Below, one piece after another: positions 28,643 to 36,479 of a stretch of DNA of 64,000 nucleotides. Positions within the stretch are counted from its first letter, which is position 1. Every line of letters begins with the position of its first letter. The position numbers and the translations under genes were made by a program. This DNA comes from Comamonadaceae bacterium PBBC2. Lineage in GTDB: Bacteria > Pseudomonadota > Gammaproteobacteria > Burkholderiales > Burkholderiaceae_C. The notes under the pieces were generated by a model, which was not told the DNA's origin, did not search any database, and saw only the letters and a program-made list of their open reading frames with translations. The DNA lies in NCBI GenBank assembly GCA_002255935.1, contig NKIO01000002.1:1-64000 (forward strand), written 5' to 3'.

Positions 28643-29925
28643 GCCAGCACCTCCCGTGCATCGCTGATGCGCCCGCGCAAGGCCGAAGCCGCGACGGTGT
28701 AGGGCGAAGCCAAATACACGTTCACACTGGCCGGGCCCATGCGGCCCTTGAAATTGCGTGCCGTGCTCGAGATCACAGTGGCCCCTTCCGGGAAGGTCGC
28801 GCCATAGCCCGCGCAAGCGCCACAGCTGTTGGGCAGCACGATGGCGCCTGCGTCTTGCAGGATTTGCATCACGCCTTCTTGGTGCGCTTGGGCTTGGTCG
28901 CGGGCACTGGCCGGCGCCACCATGAGCTGCACGCCCGCGGCCACGCGCTGCCCCTTGAGCACCGAGGCGGCGGCGCGCAGGTCTTCGAGCTTGGCGCCGG
29001 TGCAGGCACCGATGTAGGCAATGCTGGGCAACACGTCTGAAAATTCGGCCACATCGCGCGTGTTGGCCGGGCTGTGCGGTGCCGCCACTTGCGGGCTCAA
29101 ACGCGTGGCATCAAACATGTGCTGCTCGAATTCGGCGTCGTCGTCGGTGAACCATTGCCCGGCACTTTCCAGGTGTTCTGGCGCCACCCCGATCGATCGC
29201 AGATGGTTCAAGGTGGTGGCGTCCGCTGCGATCAAGCCCGCTTGCGCCCCCATCTCGGCGCTCATATTGGACAAAGTCATGCGCTCGGCCATCGACATGG
29301 CTTGCACCGCCGTGCCGGAAAACTCCACCGCTTGGTATTGGCCGCCATTCATGCCAAAGCGGCCGATCATGTGCAGCATCATGTCTTTGGCCGACACACC
29401 GGCTTGCAAGCGGCCATGCCAGTGCATGCGCAAGGTGCGCGGCACCTGCACCCAGATCTGGCCGGTCACACACACGCCCAGCATCTCGGTGGCCCCAATG
29501 CCAAACATGTAGCAACCAAACGCGCCGCCCGTGGGCGAATGCGAGTCACCGCCCACACAGAACATGCCGGGCTTCAAATGCCCGCGCTCGGGCAGCACCA
29601 CATGGCAAATGCCTTCGCTGTCGATGACATGTGGCAGCTGCCACTGTTTGGCGGTGTCGCGGGTGATCTGGATGATCTTTTGCGCATCGGCGTCTTGTGC
29701 GGGCACATAGTGGTCCAGCACCAGCACCACTTTGTTTTTGTCCCAAATGTCCGCACCCAATTCGTCGAGCATGGGCTTGAGGCGCCGAGGACCCGAGGAG
29801 TCGTGGAACATGGCCAAGTCCACGTTGCAAGTGACCACCTCACCCACGGCGACATGGCTGCGCCCGGCGGCGCGGGCAATCAGCTTCTGGGCCAAGGTTT
29901 GCGGCAAAGAAGTGCTGGCGTTCAT
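28639..29925 (-). CDS. Aconitase-superfamily hydro-lyase large subunit (LeuC/DmdA-like)
   Basis: 428 residues, the length of the archaeal/DmdA-type large subunit rather than the 465-470 of proteobacterial LeuC. Three Fe-S cysteines are visible: YIGACTGAKLEDLRAAA and the CxxC in LPNSCGACAGYGATF. HDSSGPRR near residue 41, GICHVVLPERGHLKPGMFCVGGDSHSPTGGAFG and ISSTARNFKGRMGP are family motifs. It should carry a [4Fe-4S] cluster and (de)hydrate a maleate- or malate-type acid. Its start overlaps the Bug gene stop by 4 bp. Confidence 0.88.
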   Translation of the reverse strand: MNASTSLPQTLAQKLIARAAGRSHVAVGEVVTCNVDLAMFHDSSGPRRLKPMLDELGADIWDKNKVVLVLDHYVPAQDADAQKIIQITRDTAKQWQLPHVIDSEGICHVVLPERGHLKPGMFCVGGDSHSPTGGAFGCYMFGIGATEMLGVCVTGQIWVQVPRTLRMHWHGRLQAGVSAKDMMLHMIGRFGMNGGQYQAVEFSGTAVQAMSMAERMTLSNMSAEMGAQAGLIAADATTLNHLRSIGVAPEHLESAGQWFTDDDAEFEQHMFDATRLSPQVAAPHSPANTRDVAEFSDVLPSIAYIGACTGAKLEDLRAAASVLKGQRVAAGVQLMVAPASARDQAQAHQEGVMQILQDAGAIVLPNSCGACAGYGATFPEGATVISSTARNFKGRMGPASVNVYLASPYTVAASALRGRISDAREVLA

Positions 29926-30890
29926 TCGGCTTGGGCTCCTGCATACTGGACCACGGATTTCCAGCGCACGATCTCGTGGCTGACAAAGCGTGCAAATTCT
30001 TCGGGGCTGTTGCCCACGGGGCTGGCCCCTTCGCTCTCGATGCGGCGCTTGACCTGCGCGGTCTGCACGGCCGCGCGGGCGGCATCGGACAAGCTCTTAC
30101 TCAGCTCGGGGCTCATGCGCGCAGGCCCAAACAAACCGAACCAGGCGCTCGACTCGTAACCAGGCAAGCTCTCGCCCATGGCAGGCACCTCCGGGAAAGC
30201 CGCCAGGCGCTTGGCACTGGTCACACCTAAGGCCTTGAGCTTGCCCGCCTTGATGTGCGCCTGCACATTGCCCACGGCGGCAAACATCAAATCCACCTGC
30301 CCAGCCAGCACGTCTTGCACGGCCGGGGCCGTGCCGCGGTAAGGGATGTTCACGATGAACACGCCCGCTTTCATCTTGAATGCGTCCCCCGCCAAATGCA
30401 GCGAGGAACCCATGGCGCCGATGGCAAAGTTCAGCTGGCCGGGCTTGGCTTTGGCCAAGGCGATCAGCTCGGACACATTGTTGGCCGGCAGCTTGGGGTG
30501 CGCCACCAAGACCGAGGGCGATGTGGACACCATGGTCAAAGGCGTGAAGTCTTTGACAGGGTCGAAAGGCAAATGGGGGTACAGCGAGGCGTTGATCGCA
30601 TGGCTGGTGAAACTCATCAGCAAGGTGTTGCCATCGGGCGCGGCCTTGGCCACCGCATCGGCGGCCAGGTTACCGCCCGCACCGGCTTTGTTCTCGACCA
30701 AGATGGTGCGGCCCAGTTGCTGGCCCATCGCTTGCGCCAAGGTCCGGGCCATGGTGTCGGTGGTGCCGCCGGCGGGCGCGCCCACCCAAATGCGGATGGG
30801 CGGCTGCACCTGCGCCCACACGGGCAAACACAGGCTCAGGCCCACCAGAGTGACCCAGCGCATCAGGCAACGCATTGACCCATGCTGCAT
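29922..30890 (-). CDS. Bug/TctC-family solute receptor
   Basis: About 322 residues from ATG 30890; ATGs at 30875 and 30863 are alternatives, and no strong ribosome-binding site discriminates. A longer reading from 30962 would run into livF. The signal peptide MRWVTLVGLSLCLPVWAQ is followed by PIRIWVGAPAGGTTDTMARTLA, TILVENKAGAGGNLAADAVAKAAPDGNTLLM and FIVNIPYRGTAPAVQDVLAGQVDLMFAAVG. Third Bug gene of the block, placed between livF and the hydro-lyase genes. Confidence 0.9.
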   Translation of the reverse strand: MQHGSMRCLMRWVTLVGLSLCLPVWAQVQPPIRIWVGAPAGGTTDTMARTLAQAMGQQLGRTILVENKAGAGGNLAADAVAKAAPDGNTLLMSFTSHAINASLYPHLPFDPVKDFTPLTMVSTSPSVLVAHPKLPANNVSELIALAKAKPGQLNFAIGAMGSSLHLAGDAFKMKAGVFIVNIPYRGTAPAVQDVLAGQVDLMFAAVGNVQAHIKAGKLKALGVTSAKRLAAFPEVPAMGESLPGYESSAWFGLFGPARMSPELSKSLSDAARAAVQTAQVKRRIESEGASPVGNSPEEFARFVSHEIVRWKSVVQYAGAQAE

Positions 30891-30897
30891 GCTGCGC

Positions 30898-31608
30898 TCA
30901 CATGCCCAAATAAGCTTGGCGCAACGTGTCGCTGGCCAGCAGTTCGGCGGGTGTGCCCGCAAAACGGATCGCGCCGTTTTCCATCACATACGCGCGGTCG
31001 GCAATGTCCAGCGACTGGCCCACGTTTTGCTCGACCAGCAAGACCGCCAAGCCCGTGCTGCGCAATTGGGCGATCAGCGCGAACATTTCCTCGACCAAGA
31101 GCGGCGACAAGCCCAGCGACGGCTCGTCCAGGATCAGCAAGCGCGGCTCGGCCATCAGGCCCCGGCCAATGGCCAGCATCTGCTGCTCGCCACCGCTGAG
31201 CGTGCCCGCCAACTGCGTCACGCGCTCTTTCAGGCGCGGGAAGGTCTCGTACACCTTGTCCAGGTTTTGCGCCCGGCGCTCGCGGCCACGGGTGAAGGCG
31301 CCCAGCTCCAGGTTTTCGTGCACGCTCAGGTTGGGGAAGACCTTGCGGCCCTCGGGCACATGGATCAAACCGTGGGCCACCACCTCGCGCGAATGCCAAC
31401 CTGTGATGTCTTGGCCATCGAACTGCACCTGCCCACCCCGTGTGGCCACCAAGCCACTGAGGGTGAGGTTGAGCGTGGTCTTGCCTGCGCCGTTGCTGCC
31501 CAAGAGCGCCACGGTTTCGCCAGGCATGACCTGCAGGTCCACACCGCGCAAAACCTCGACCGCGCCGTAGCCCGATTGCAGGCCCTGCACATTCAACAAC
31601 GCGTTCAT
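30898..31608 (-). CDS. livF: Branched-chain-type ABC transporter ATP-binding protein
   Basis: 236 residues, LivF length. Walker A GSNGAGKTT, signature LSGGEQQM, Walker B LLILDEPSLGLSPLLVEE and switch His in LLVEQNVGQSL. ATPase of an importer whose other parts (livG, livM, livH, substrate-binding gene) follow upstream on the same strand with 4-bp overlaps or a 15-bp gap. Liv-type systems in catabolic clusters often import aromatic or heterocyclic acids or amides rather than branched-chain amino acids. Confidence 0.93.
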   Translation of the reverse strand: MNALLNVQGLQSGYGAVEVLRGVDLQVMPGETVALLGSNGAGKTTLNLTLSGLVATRGGQVQFDGQDITGWHSREVVAHGLIHVPEGRKVFPNLSVHENLELGAFTRGRERRAQNLDKVYETFPRLKERVTQLAGTLSGGEQQMLAIGRGLMAEPRLLILDEPSLGLSPLLVEEMFALIAQLRSTGLAVLLVEQNVGQSLDIADRAYVMENGAIRFAGTPAELLASDTLRQAYLGM

Positions 31609-32381
31609 GGCTGGGCCTCCTGGGCGGCTTGGGCTTGTGCCACGCTCTTTTGCAAACGCTCGGCTGTGCCGTGGCCCAGATAGGCCTCGACCACGGCTTT
31701 GTTGTTCGTCACTTCGGCGGGCGTGCCGTGGGCAATCAATTGCCCTTGCGCCAGCACCCAGACTTCTTGCGCCAAGCTCATCACGGCTTGCATGACGTGC
31801 TCGATCATGAGCACCGTCACACCGCTTTGGGCAATGCTTTGCACCACCGGGATCATCTCGGCAATTTCTTGTGGGTTCAGCCCGGCCAGCACCTCGTCCA
31901 GCAGCAAGAGGCGCGGGCGCGTGGCCAGCGCACGCGCCAGCTCCAGCCGCTTGCGACCCGCCACCGTGAGGTCACTCGCCAATTTGTCCAGCTGGGGCGT
32001 CAGGCCCACTTGGCCCGCCACCGATTCGGCAAACTCAAGGGCTTGCGCACGGCCCGGCAGGTGCAGGTGGGCACCCACGGCAATGTTTTCACGCACCGTC
32101 TGCGCGGCAAAGGGCTGCACGATCTGGAAGGTGCGGGTCAGGCCCATGCGGGCGTTCAGGTGCGGCGCTTGGCCGGTGATGTCTTGATCTGCAAACACCA
32201 CACGACCGGTGTCGGGCACGATGAAGCCCGACATCAGCGCAAACAAGGTCGTCTTGCCTGCGCCGTTGGGGCCGATCAAAGCACTCAGGCGCCCTTCGGT
32301 CACCGACAGGCTGACGTTTTGCACGGCCTTGAGGCCCCCAAAGGATTTGCCCACGCCGTCGATTTGCATCAGCGTGCTCAT
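31605..32381 (-). CDS. livG: Branched-chain-type ABC transporter ATP-binding protein
   Basis: 258 residues, LivG length. Walker A GPNGAGKTTLFALMSGF, the LivG-type TRTFQIVQPF segment, a Walker B region LLLLDEVLAGLNPQE and switch His in MIEHVMQAVM. The signature reads LTVAGRKRLELARAL in place of the usual LSxGQ, a common LivG variant. Overlaps livF and livM by 4 bp each. Confidence 0.93.
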   Translation of the reverse strand: MSTLMQIDGVGKSFGGLKAVQNVSLSVTEGRLSALIGPNGAGKTTLFALMSGFIVPDTGRVVFADQDITGQAPHLNARMGLTRTFQIVQPFAAQTVRENIAVGAHLHLPGRAQALEFAESVAGQVGLTPQLDKLASDLTVAGRKRLELARALATRPRLLLLDEVLAGLNPQEIAEMIPVVQSIAQSGVTVLMIEHVMQAVMSLAQEVWVLAQGQLIAHGTPAEVTNNKAVVEAYLGHGTAERLQKSVAQAQAAQEAQP

Positions 32382-33370
32382 GATTGGCCTCCGTGTTTGT
32401 CGCCTTCAGCGGCCTTGCTGCCGCGCAGCCACTGCAACGGCGTGATGGTGCCCAGGCCCGCAATGCCGCGGGGCAAGAACATCACGATCACGATCAGGAC
32501 CACGCCGTAGATGACCATGTTGATGCCCGGCAATTGACCGAACAAATTGCGCGTGACATCGGCCAAGATGTGCAGACTGACCGCCCCGAGCAGCGGGCCC
32601 CACAAGGTGCCCAGGCCGCCCACGATCGCGCCCACCAAGGCCTCGACCGAGGTGTGCGAGCCAAAGGCAATGCCCGGATCGATGTACTGGAAGACCTGCA
32701 CATAAAACGCGCCGCCAGCGCCCATCAAACCGCCCGACAAAATGGTGGCCACCAACTTGACTTGGAAGGGGTTGACGCCAATCGCGCGGGCTGCGTCTTC
32801 GTTGTCGCGCACCGCTTGCAGATACGCCCCAAAGCGCGAAGCCTTGAGCCAAGCGGTCACGCACAGCGCCAGCGTGACCAGGCCCAGCATCAGCCAAATG
32901 AAACCCGCACGGCTGACAAACTGCATGTTGGCGGCCGATTCCTTGAGCGGCAGCATCAAGCCCACGCCCGCGCCGGTGAAGGGCACCGAGGTGGCCACGA
33001 TGCGAAACACCTCGGCAAAAGCCAACGTGACCAGCGCAAAGTAAGACCCCTTGAGGCCATAGCGGAACGAGGCCGCGCCCACGAAGGCACCCACACCGGC
33101 GGCAAAAGCCATGGCCAGTGGCAAGGCCACCCAGGGGCTCAGGCCCCACTGCATTTGCGCGATGGCCTGCACATACGCGCCCGTGCCAAAAAACAGCGCG
33201 TGTCCGAATGAAAACTGCCCACCAAAACCACCCAGCACGTTCCAGGCTTGCGAGAGCAAACAGGCATACAGCGCGGTCATCACAAAGTTGAGCACCACTC
33301 CCGACTGGGTGAAAAACGGCACGGCCCCGATGACCAAAGCAAACAGCGCGATGCGGCGAAAGTCTTTCAT
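32378..33370 (-). CDS. livM: Branched-chain-type ABC transporter permease
   Basis: 330 residues with about nine hydrophobic segments. LivM signatures: GGFGGQFSFGHALFFGTGAYVQA, AVRDNEDAARAIGVNPFQVKLVATILSG (the EAA-like cytoplasmic loop) and VGAIVGGLGTLWGPLLGA. Inner-membrane channel subunit working with livH. Confidence 0.93.
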   Translation of the reverse strand: MKDFRRIALFALVIGAVPFFTQSGVVLNFVMTALYACLLSQAWNVLGGFGGQFSFGHALFFGTGAYVQAIAQMQWGLSPWVALPLAMAFAAGVGAFVGAASFRYGLKGSYFALVTLAFAEVFRIVATSVPFTGAGVGLMLPLKESAANMQFVSRAGFIWLMLGLVTLALCVTAWLKASRFGAYLQAVRDNEDAARAIGVNPFQVKLVATILSGGLMGAGGAFYVQVFQYIDPGIAFGSHTSVEALVGAIVGGLGTLWGPLLGAVSLHILADVTRNLFGQLPGINMVIYGVVLIVIVMFLPRGIAGLGTITPLQWLRGSKAAEGDKHGGQS

Positions 33371-34239
33371 GCCTTCGCTCCAAAAAAGCCCTGCGGCCTG
33401 AACATCAGCACCACAATGAAAATCACAAAAATACCCACCTGGCCCAGCGACTCACCCAAGAGCAAACCGCCCAGCGACTCCACCACGCCAATGAGCAAAC
33501 CGCCCAGCAAGGCCCCGGCAAAGCTGCCCATGCCGCCCAGCACCACGATGGTGAAAGCCACCAGCACAAAGCCATTGCCCACCTGTGGGTTCACGTAATA
33601 AGCGGGCAACAAAAAGCAGGCTGCTGCGCCCAGACTGGCCAGGCCCAAGCCAAAGCACATGGCGTACACATGGTCCACATCGATGCCCATCAGGCGGGCA
33701 CCTTGCTTTTCCTTGGACACCGCACGGATGGCGCGGCCCAGATCGGTCTTTTGCACGATGAGCAGCAGCGCTGCGGACACCACCAAGGCCCCGGCAAAGG
33801 CCACCAACTTGGGCAAGGCGATGAAGGCCGGGCCGATCTCGACCGTGCTCAAGGTGTAGGCGGTGTCGATGCTGCGTGTGTCCGACTTGAAGAACAACAG
33901 CGCCAAGTTTTCCAGCACGATGGACAAGCCCAGCGTGACCAGCAAAATGTTTTCGTCCTTGCCATGGCTGGCGCGGTTGATGACTCCGCGCTGCAAGGCA
34001 TAGCCCAGCACGAACATGGCAGGCACCATGATCGGCAAGGCCATGTAGGGATCGACCCCGAGCTTTTCCTTGAGCAGGTACACGCCATACAACGCCACCA
34101 TCAAGGCCGCGCCATGCGCGAAATTGATGATGTGCAGCACGCCATAAATCAGCGTCAGGCCCAGCGCAATGAGCGCATACACGGCACCGGTGGTGATGCC
34201 GTTGAGCACGGATGGGAAAAGGATGTTCCAGTCGAGCAT
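33367..34239 (-). CDS. livH: Branched-chain-type ABC transporter permease
   Basis: 290 residues with about eight hydrophobic segments. LivH features: NGITTGAVYALIALGLTLIYGVLHIINFAHGAALMV at the N-terminus, AIRAVSKEKQGARLMGIDVDHVYAMCFGLG in the coupling loop, and FTIVVLGGMGSFAGALLGGLLIG. It overlaps livM by 4 bp and lies 15 bp after the binding-protein gene. Confidence 0.93.
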   Translation of the reverse strand: MLDWNILFPSVLNGITTGAVYALIALGLTLIYGVLHIINFAHGAALMVALYGVYLLKEKLGVDPYMALPIMVPAMFVLGYALQRGVINRASHGKDENILLVTLGLSIVLENLALLFFKSDTRSIDTAYTLSTVEIGPAFIALPKLVAFAGALVVSAALLLIVQKTDLGRAIRAVSKEKQGARLMGIDVDHVYAMCFGLGLASLGAAACFLLPAYYVNPQVGNGFVLVAFTIVVLGGMGSFAGALLGGLLIGVVESLGGLLLGESLGQVGIFVIFIVVLMFRPQGFFGAKA

Positions 34240-34254
34240 CGGGGTCCTTGTGGC

Positions 34255-35457
34255 TTAACCCTTGAGCGGGAAAACCGGTTCCACTTCGCGGTAGTCGCGC
34301 GGCACGATCACCTTGATGTCGCCCTTGTAGACCTGTGTCATCAAAGGCTGTGCGCCGGTGTTCTGGCCGTTCACAAACTGTGTGGGGCCGTAGGGCATGA
34401 TGTGGTTTTCAAACTTGCTCGAAGCCAGCGCGTCGATGATGGCGGCGCGGTCGGGCGACTTGGCGCGCTCGATCGCATCGGCCAGCAGCATCATGGCGGT
34501 GTAGGTCATGAACACTTCGTAGCTGAAGAACTGGCCTTGGGCTTCGACCCGCTTTTTGAGCGCGGCAGAGCGCTTGTCTTTGGGGTTGAACCAGTGGTTG
34601 CAGTCGATGATGCCGTTGGCCGCCTCTGGGAACTCCTTGACGAATTTGTAGCTCGACGCCGCACCACCCAACACCGAATAGATGGCCTTGGGCGTGATCT
34701 TTTGCTGCTGCAAGGTGCGCACCAGCAAGGCGTATTCGTTGTAGTAGTTGGCGGGGATCAAGATGTCGGGGTTGACCTGCTTGATGCGCAGCGCGATGTT
34801 GTTGAAGTCACGCGTGGGGTTGGCGTGCTTGATGATCTCTTTGACCTCGTAGCCATAGCCGGGCAATTCTTTGGCCAGCAAGTTGGCGGTACCTGTGCCA
34901 AACAAAGACTCTTCGTGCACGATCATCACGGTGCGGGCGGGCTTGCCAGCGGCGGTGTTCAGGGCGTGCAGGCTGGCCACGGCGACTTCGGCGCATTTCT
35001 TGTAGCCAGGGCCAAAGCGGAAGGTGTTCTTCAGGCCGCGCTCCACGATCTGGTCGGCCACGCCGACGTCCACCACGTGGGGCAGGTTGTACTTGGCAGC
35101 CGCCTGTGTGGTGGCCAAGCAAATGGCCGAGGCGAAGGCACCGACCACAGCGCTCACACCGGCTTCGTTCATCTTCTCGATTTCGGCAATGCCCGCTTGC
35201 GGGTTGGACTGGGCATCGCCCAGCATGGCTTCGAGCTTGGCGCCACCCAGTGATTTGATGCCGCCGGCCTTGTTGATGTCTTCGATCGCCATTTGCGCCC
35301 CCATGCGGCACTGCTGGCCTGAGTAAGCCAGGGCGCCCGTGACGGGGTGCAAAACACCGATCTTGATGGGCTTGGGTTGTGCCCCTCCCACCAACGGAAA
35401 CGCGAGTGCCGAAGCCGCAGCAGCGGACTGGCCCATGAAATGGCGACGTGTGGTCAT
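34255..35457 (-). CDS. Liv-type ABC transporter periplasmic substrate-binding protein
   Basis: 400 residues, peripla_BP_6 (type I) fold: IKIGVLHPVTGALAYSGQQCRMGAQMAIEDINKAGGI, EKMNEAGVSAVVGAFASAICLATTQAA and VMIVHEESLFGTGTANLLAKEL. The N-terminus MTTRRHFMGQSAAAASALAFP has a twin-arginine motif, so export is probably through Tat. It resembles the amide/urea or aromatic-acid receptor branch more than LivJ/LivK by general pattern, but the ligand cannot be assigned. It is the first structural gene after the GntR regulator (22 bp). Confidence 0.9.
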   Translation of the reverse strand: MTTRRHFMGQSAAAASALAFPLVGGAQPKPIKIGVLHPVTGALAYSGQQCRMGAQMAIEDINKAGGIKSLGGAKLEAMLGDAQSNPQAGIAEIEKMNEAGVSAVVGAFASAICLATTQAAAKYNLPHVVDVGVADQIVERGLKNTFRFGPGYKKCAEVAVASLHALNTAAGKPARTVMIVHEESLFGTGTANLLAKELPGYGYEVKEIIKHANPTRDFNNIALRIKQVNPDILIPANYYNEYALLVRTLQQQKITPKAIYSVLGGAASSYKFVKEFPEAANGIIDCNHWFNPKDKRSAALKKRVEAQGQFFSYEVFMTYTAMMLLADAIERAKSPDRAAIIDALASSKFENHIMPYGPTQFVNGQNTGAQPLMTQVYKGDIKVIVPRDYREVEPVFPLKG

Positions 35458-35479
35458 GGAAACATCCTTTACGTGAAGG

Positions 35480-36283
35480 TCAATGAAAGTTGGCGGACAA
35501 CTCCTGGCTCACCCACACCTTGGCATCGATGCTGCCAACGCGCGACAACTGCATTTGGTATTCGTACCGGTCCGGGCGGTACAAGCCATGCAGCCATTGG
35601 ACGGGACGATCGTCCTCGTCGTAGATCAAGCGCCGCACCGCCAACAAGGCCGATCCGACGGACACATCCAGGTGCTGGGCCATGCCCACATCGGCCAGAC
35701 GGGCCGAAATGGTTTGCTCAGCACGCCCCACCTTGACGCCCGACTCTTCGAGCAGCACCAAGATGGGCTTTTGCATCAGTTCACGTTTGCCAAAGCCCGA
35801 CGAGATGGACTCGGGCACCCAGGTGGTGATGTGCGACAAAGGCCCTTCGGGCGTGCTGCGCACACGCTCGGCCTTTTGCACGGCCGCACCGGCTTGCAGC
35901 TGCAAAGCGGCCGCCACATCCACCGGCGCACGCATGCGCTCGACCGACAAGACCTTGACCTTGGTGCGCAGGCCCATGGTGACCAGGTTCTCCAGCAAGC
36001 CCGTCAGGCGTGCCTGCTGGCCTGTGGCCATGGTGGCCGCCTGCATCTGCACCTCGTTGGCACGCGCCACCACGGGGCGGGTGCCGCGACCGGGCTCGCG
36101 GCTGATCAGGCCTTCTTGCGCCAACTGCGACAAGGCACGGCGCACCGTGACGCGGGCCACACCAAACTGGTCCATCAAAGCCATCTCGCCCGGCAAGCCG
36201 GCATCGAAACGGCCTTCACGCAATTGCTCGCGCAGCACCAGATAAATCTGGTGGTACTTGGGCAAAGGCAAATTGGCATTCAT
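35480..36283 (-). CDS. GntR-family regulator with UTRA ligand domain (HutC type)
   Basis: 267 residues. An N-terminal winged helix (about residues 8-75) with LPGEMALMDQFGVARVTVRRALSQLAQEGLISREPGRGT is textbook GntR. The C-terminal UTRA domain (about 95-255) includes HITTWVPESISS and LLAVRRLIYDEDDRPVQWLHGLYRPDRYEYQM. It likely senses a pathway acid or intermediate and represses the block that follows it in the same direction. Two operator-like sites lie in the 196-bp divergent region towards gnd. Confidence 0.92.
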   Translation of the reverse strand: MNANLPLPKYHQIYLVLREQLREGRFDAGLPGEMALMDQFGVARVTVRRALSQLAQEGLISREPGRGTRPVVARANEVQMQAATMATGQQARLTGLLENLVTMGLRTKVKVLSVERMRAPVDVAAALQLQAGAAVQKAERVRSTPEGPLSHITTWVPESISSGFGKRELMQKPILVLLEESGVKVGRAEQTISARLADVGMAQHLDVSVGSALLAVRRLIYDEDDRPVQWLHGLYRPDRYEYQMQLSRVGSIDAKVWVSQELSANFH

Positions 36284-36308
36284 GGGTTCTATCGTTCATC
36301 AGTCCTAA

Positions 36309-36347
36309 TGTCCTGTCAATAGAACAATCAGGTCCTATCGATAGGAC
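36309..36347. promoter_or_regulatory. Probable GntR operator pair (perfect 16-bp palindrome plus imperfect copy)
   Basis: GTCCTATCGATAGGAC at 36332-36347 is a perfect palindrome. A second imperfect site, TGTCCT...AGAACA at 36309-36326, has its centre 22 bp away, about two helical turns. Both are in the divergent region between the GntR gene and gnd, 26-64 bp upstream of the GntR start. They are candidates for autoregulation and for control of the whole catabolic block. Confidence 0.65.
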
Positions 36348-36479
36348 ATTTCATTGGGGATTTCCCGTAGACGCGATCAACGACAGCGACAGGGTCGGGC
36401 TCTGGGCTGTTGCAAAATCAGGGGCACAAGCCCAACGAAACTTCTACGTTTGGCTGTCTCCTTTCCCTCTAAAGAACAC

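Noticed and set aside
28139-29925. Assignment as leucine-biosynthetic leuCD
   Set aside because: No leuA/leuB nearby, subunit length is of the DmdA/archaeal type, and the genes are embedded in a catabolic transcript.
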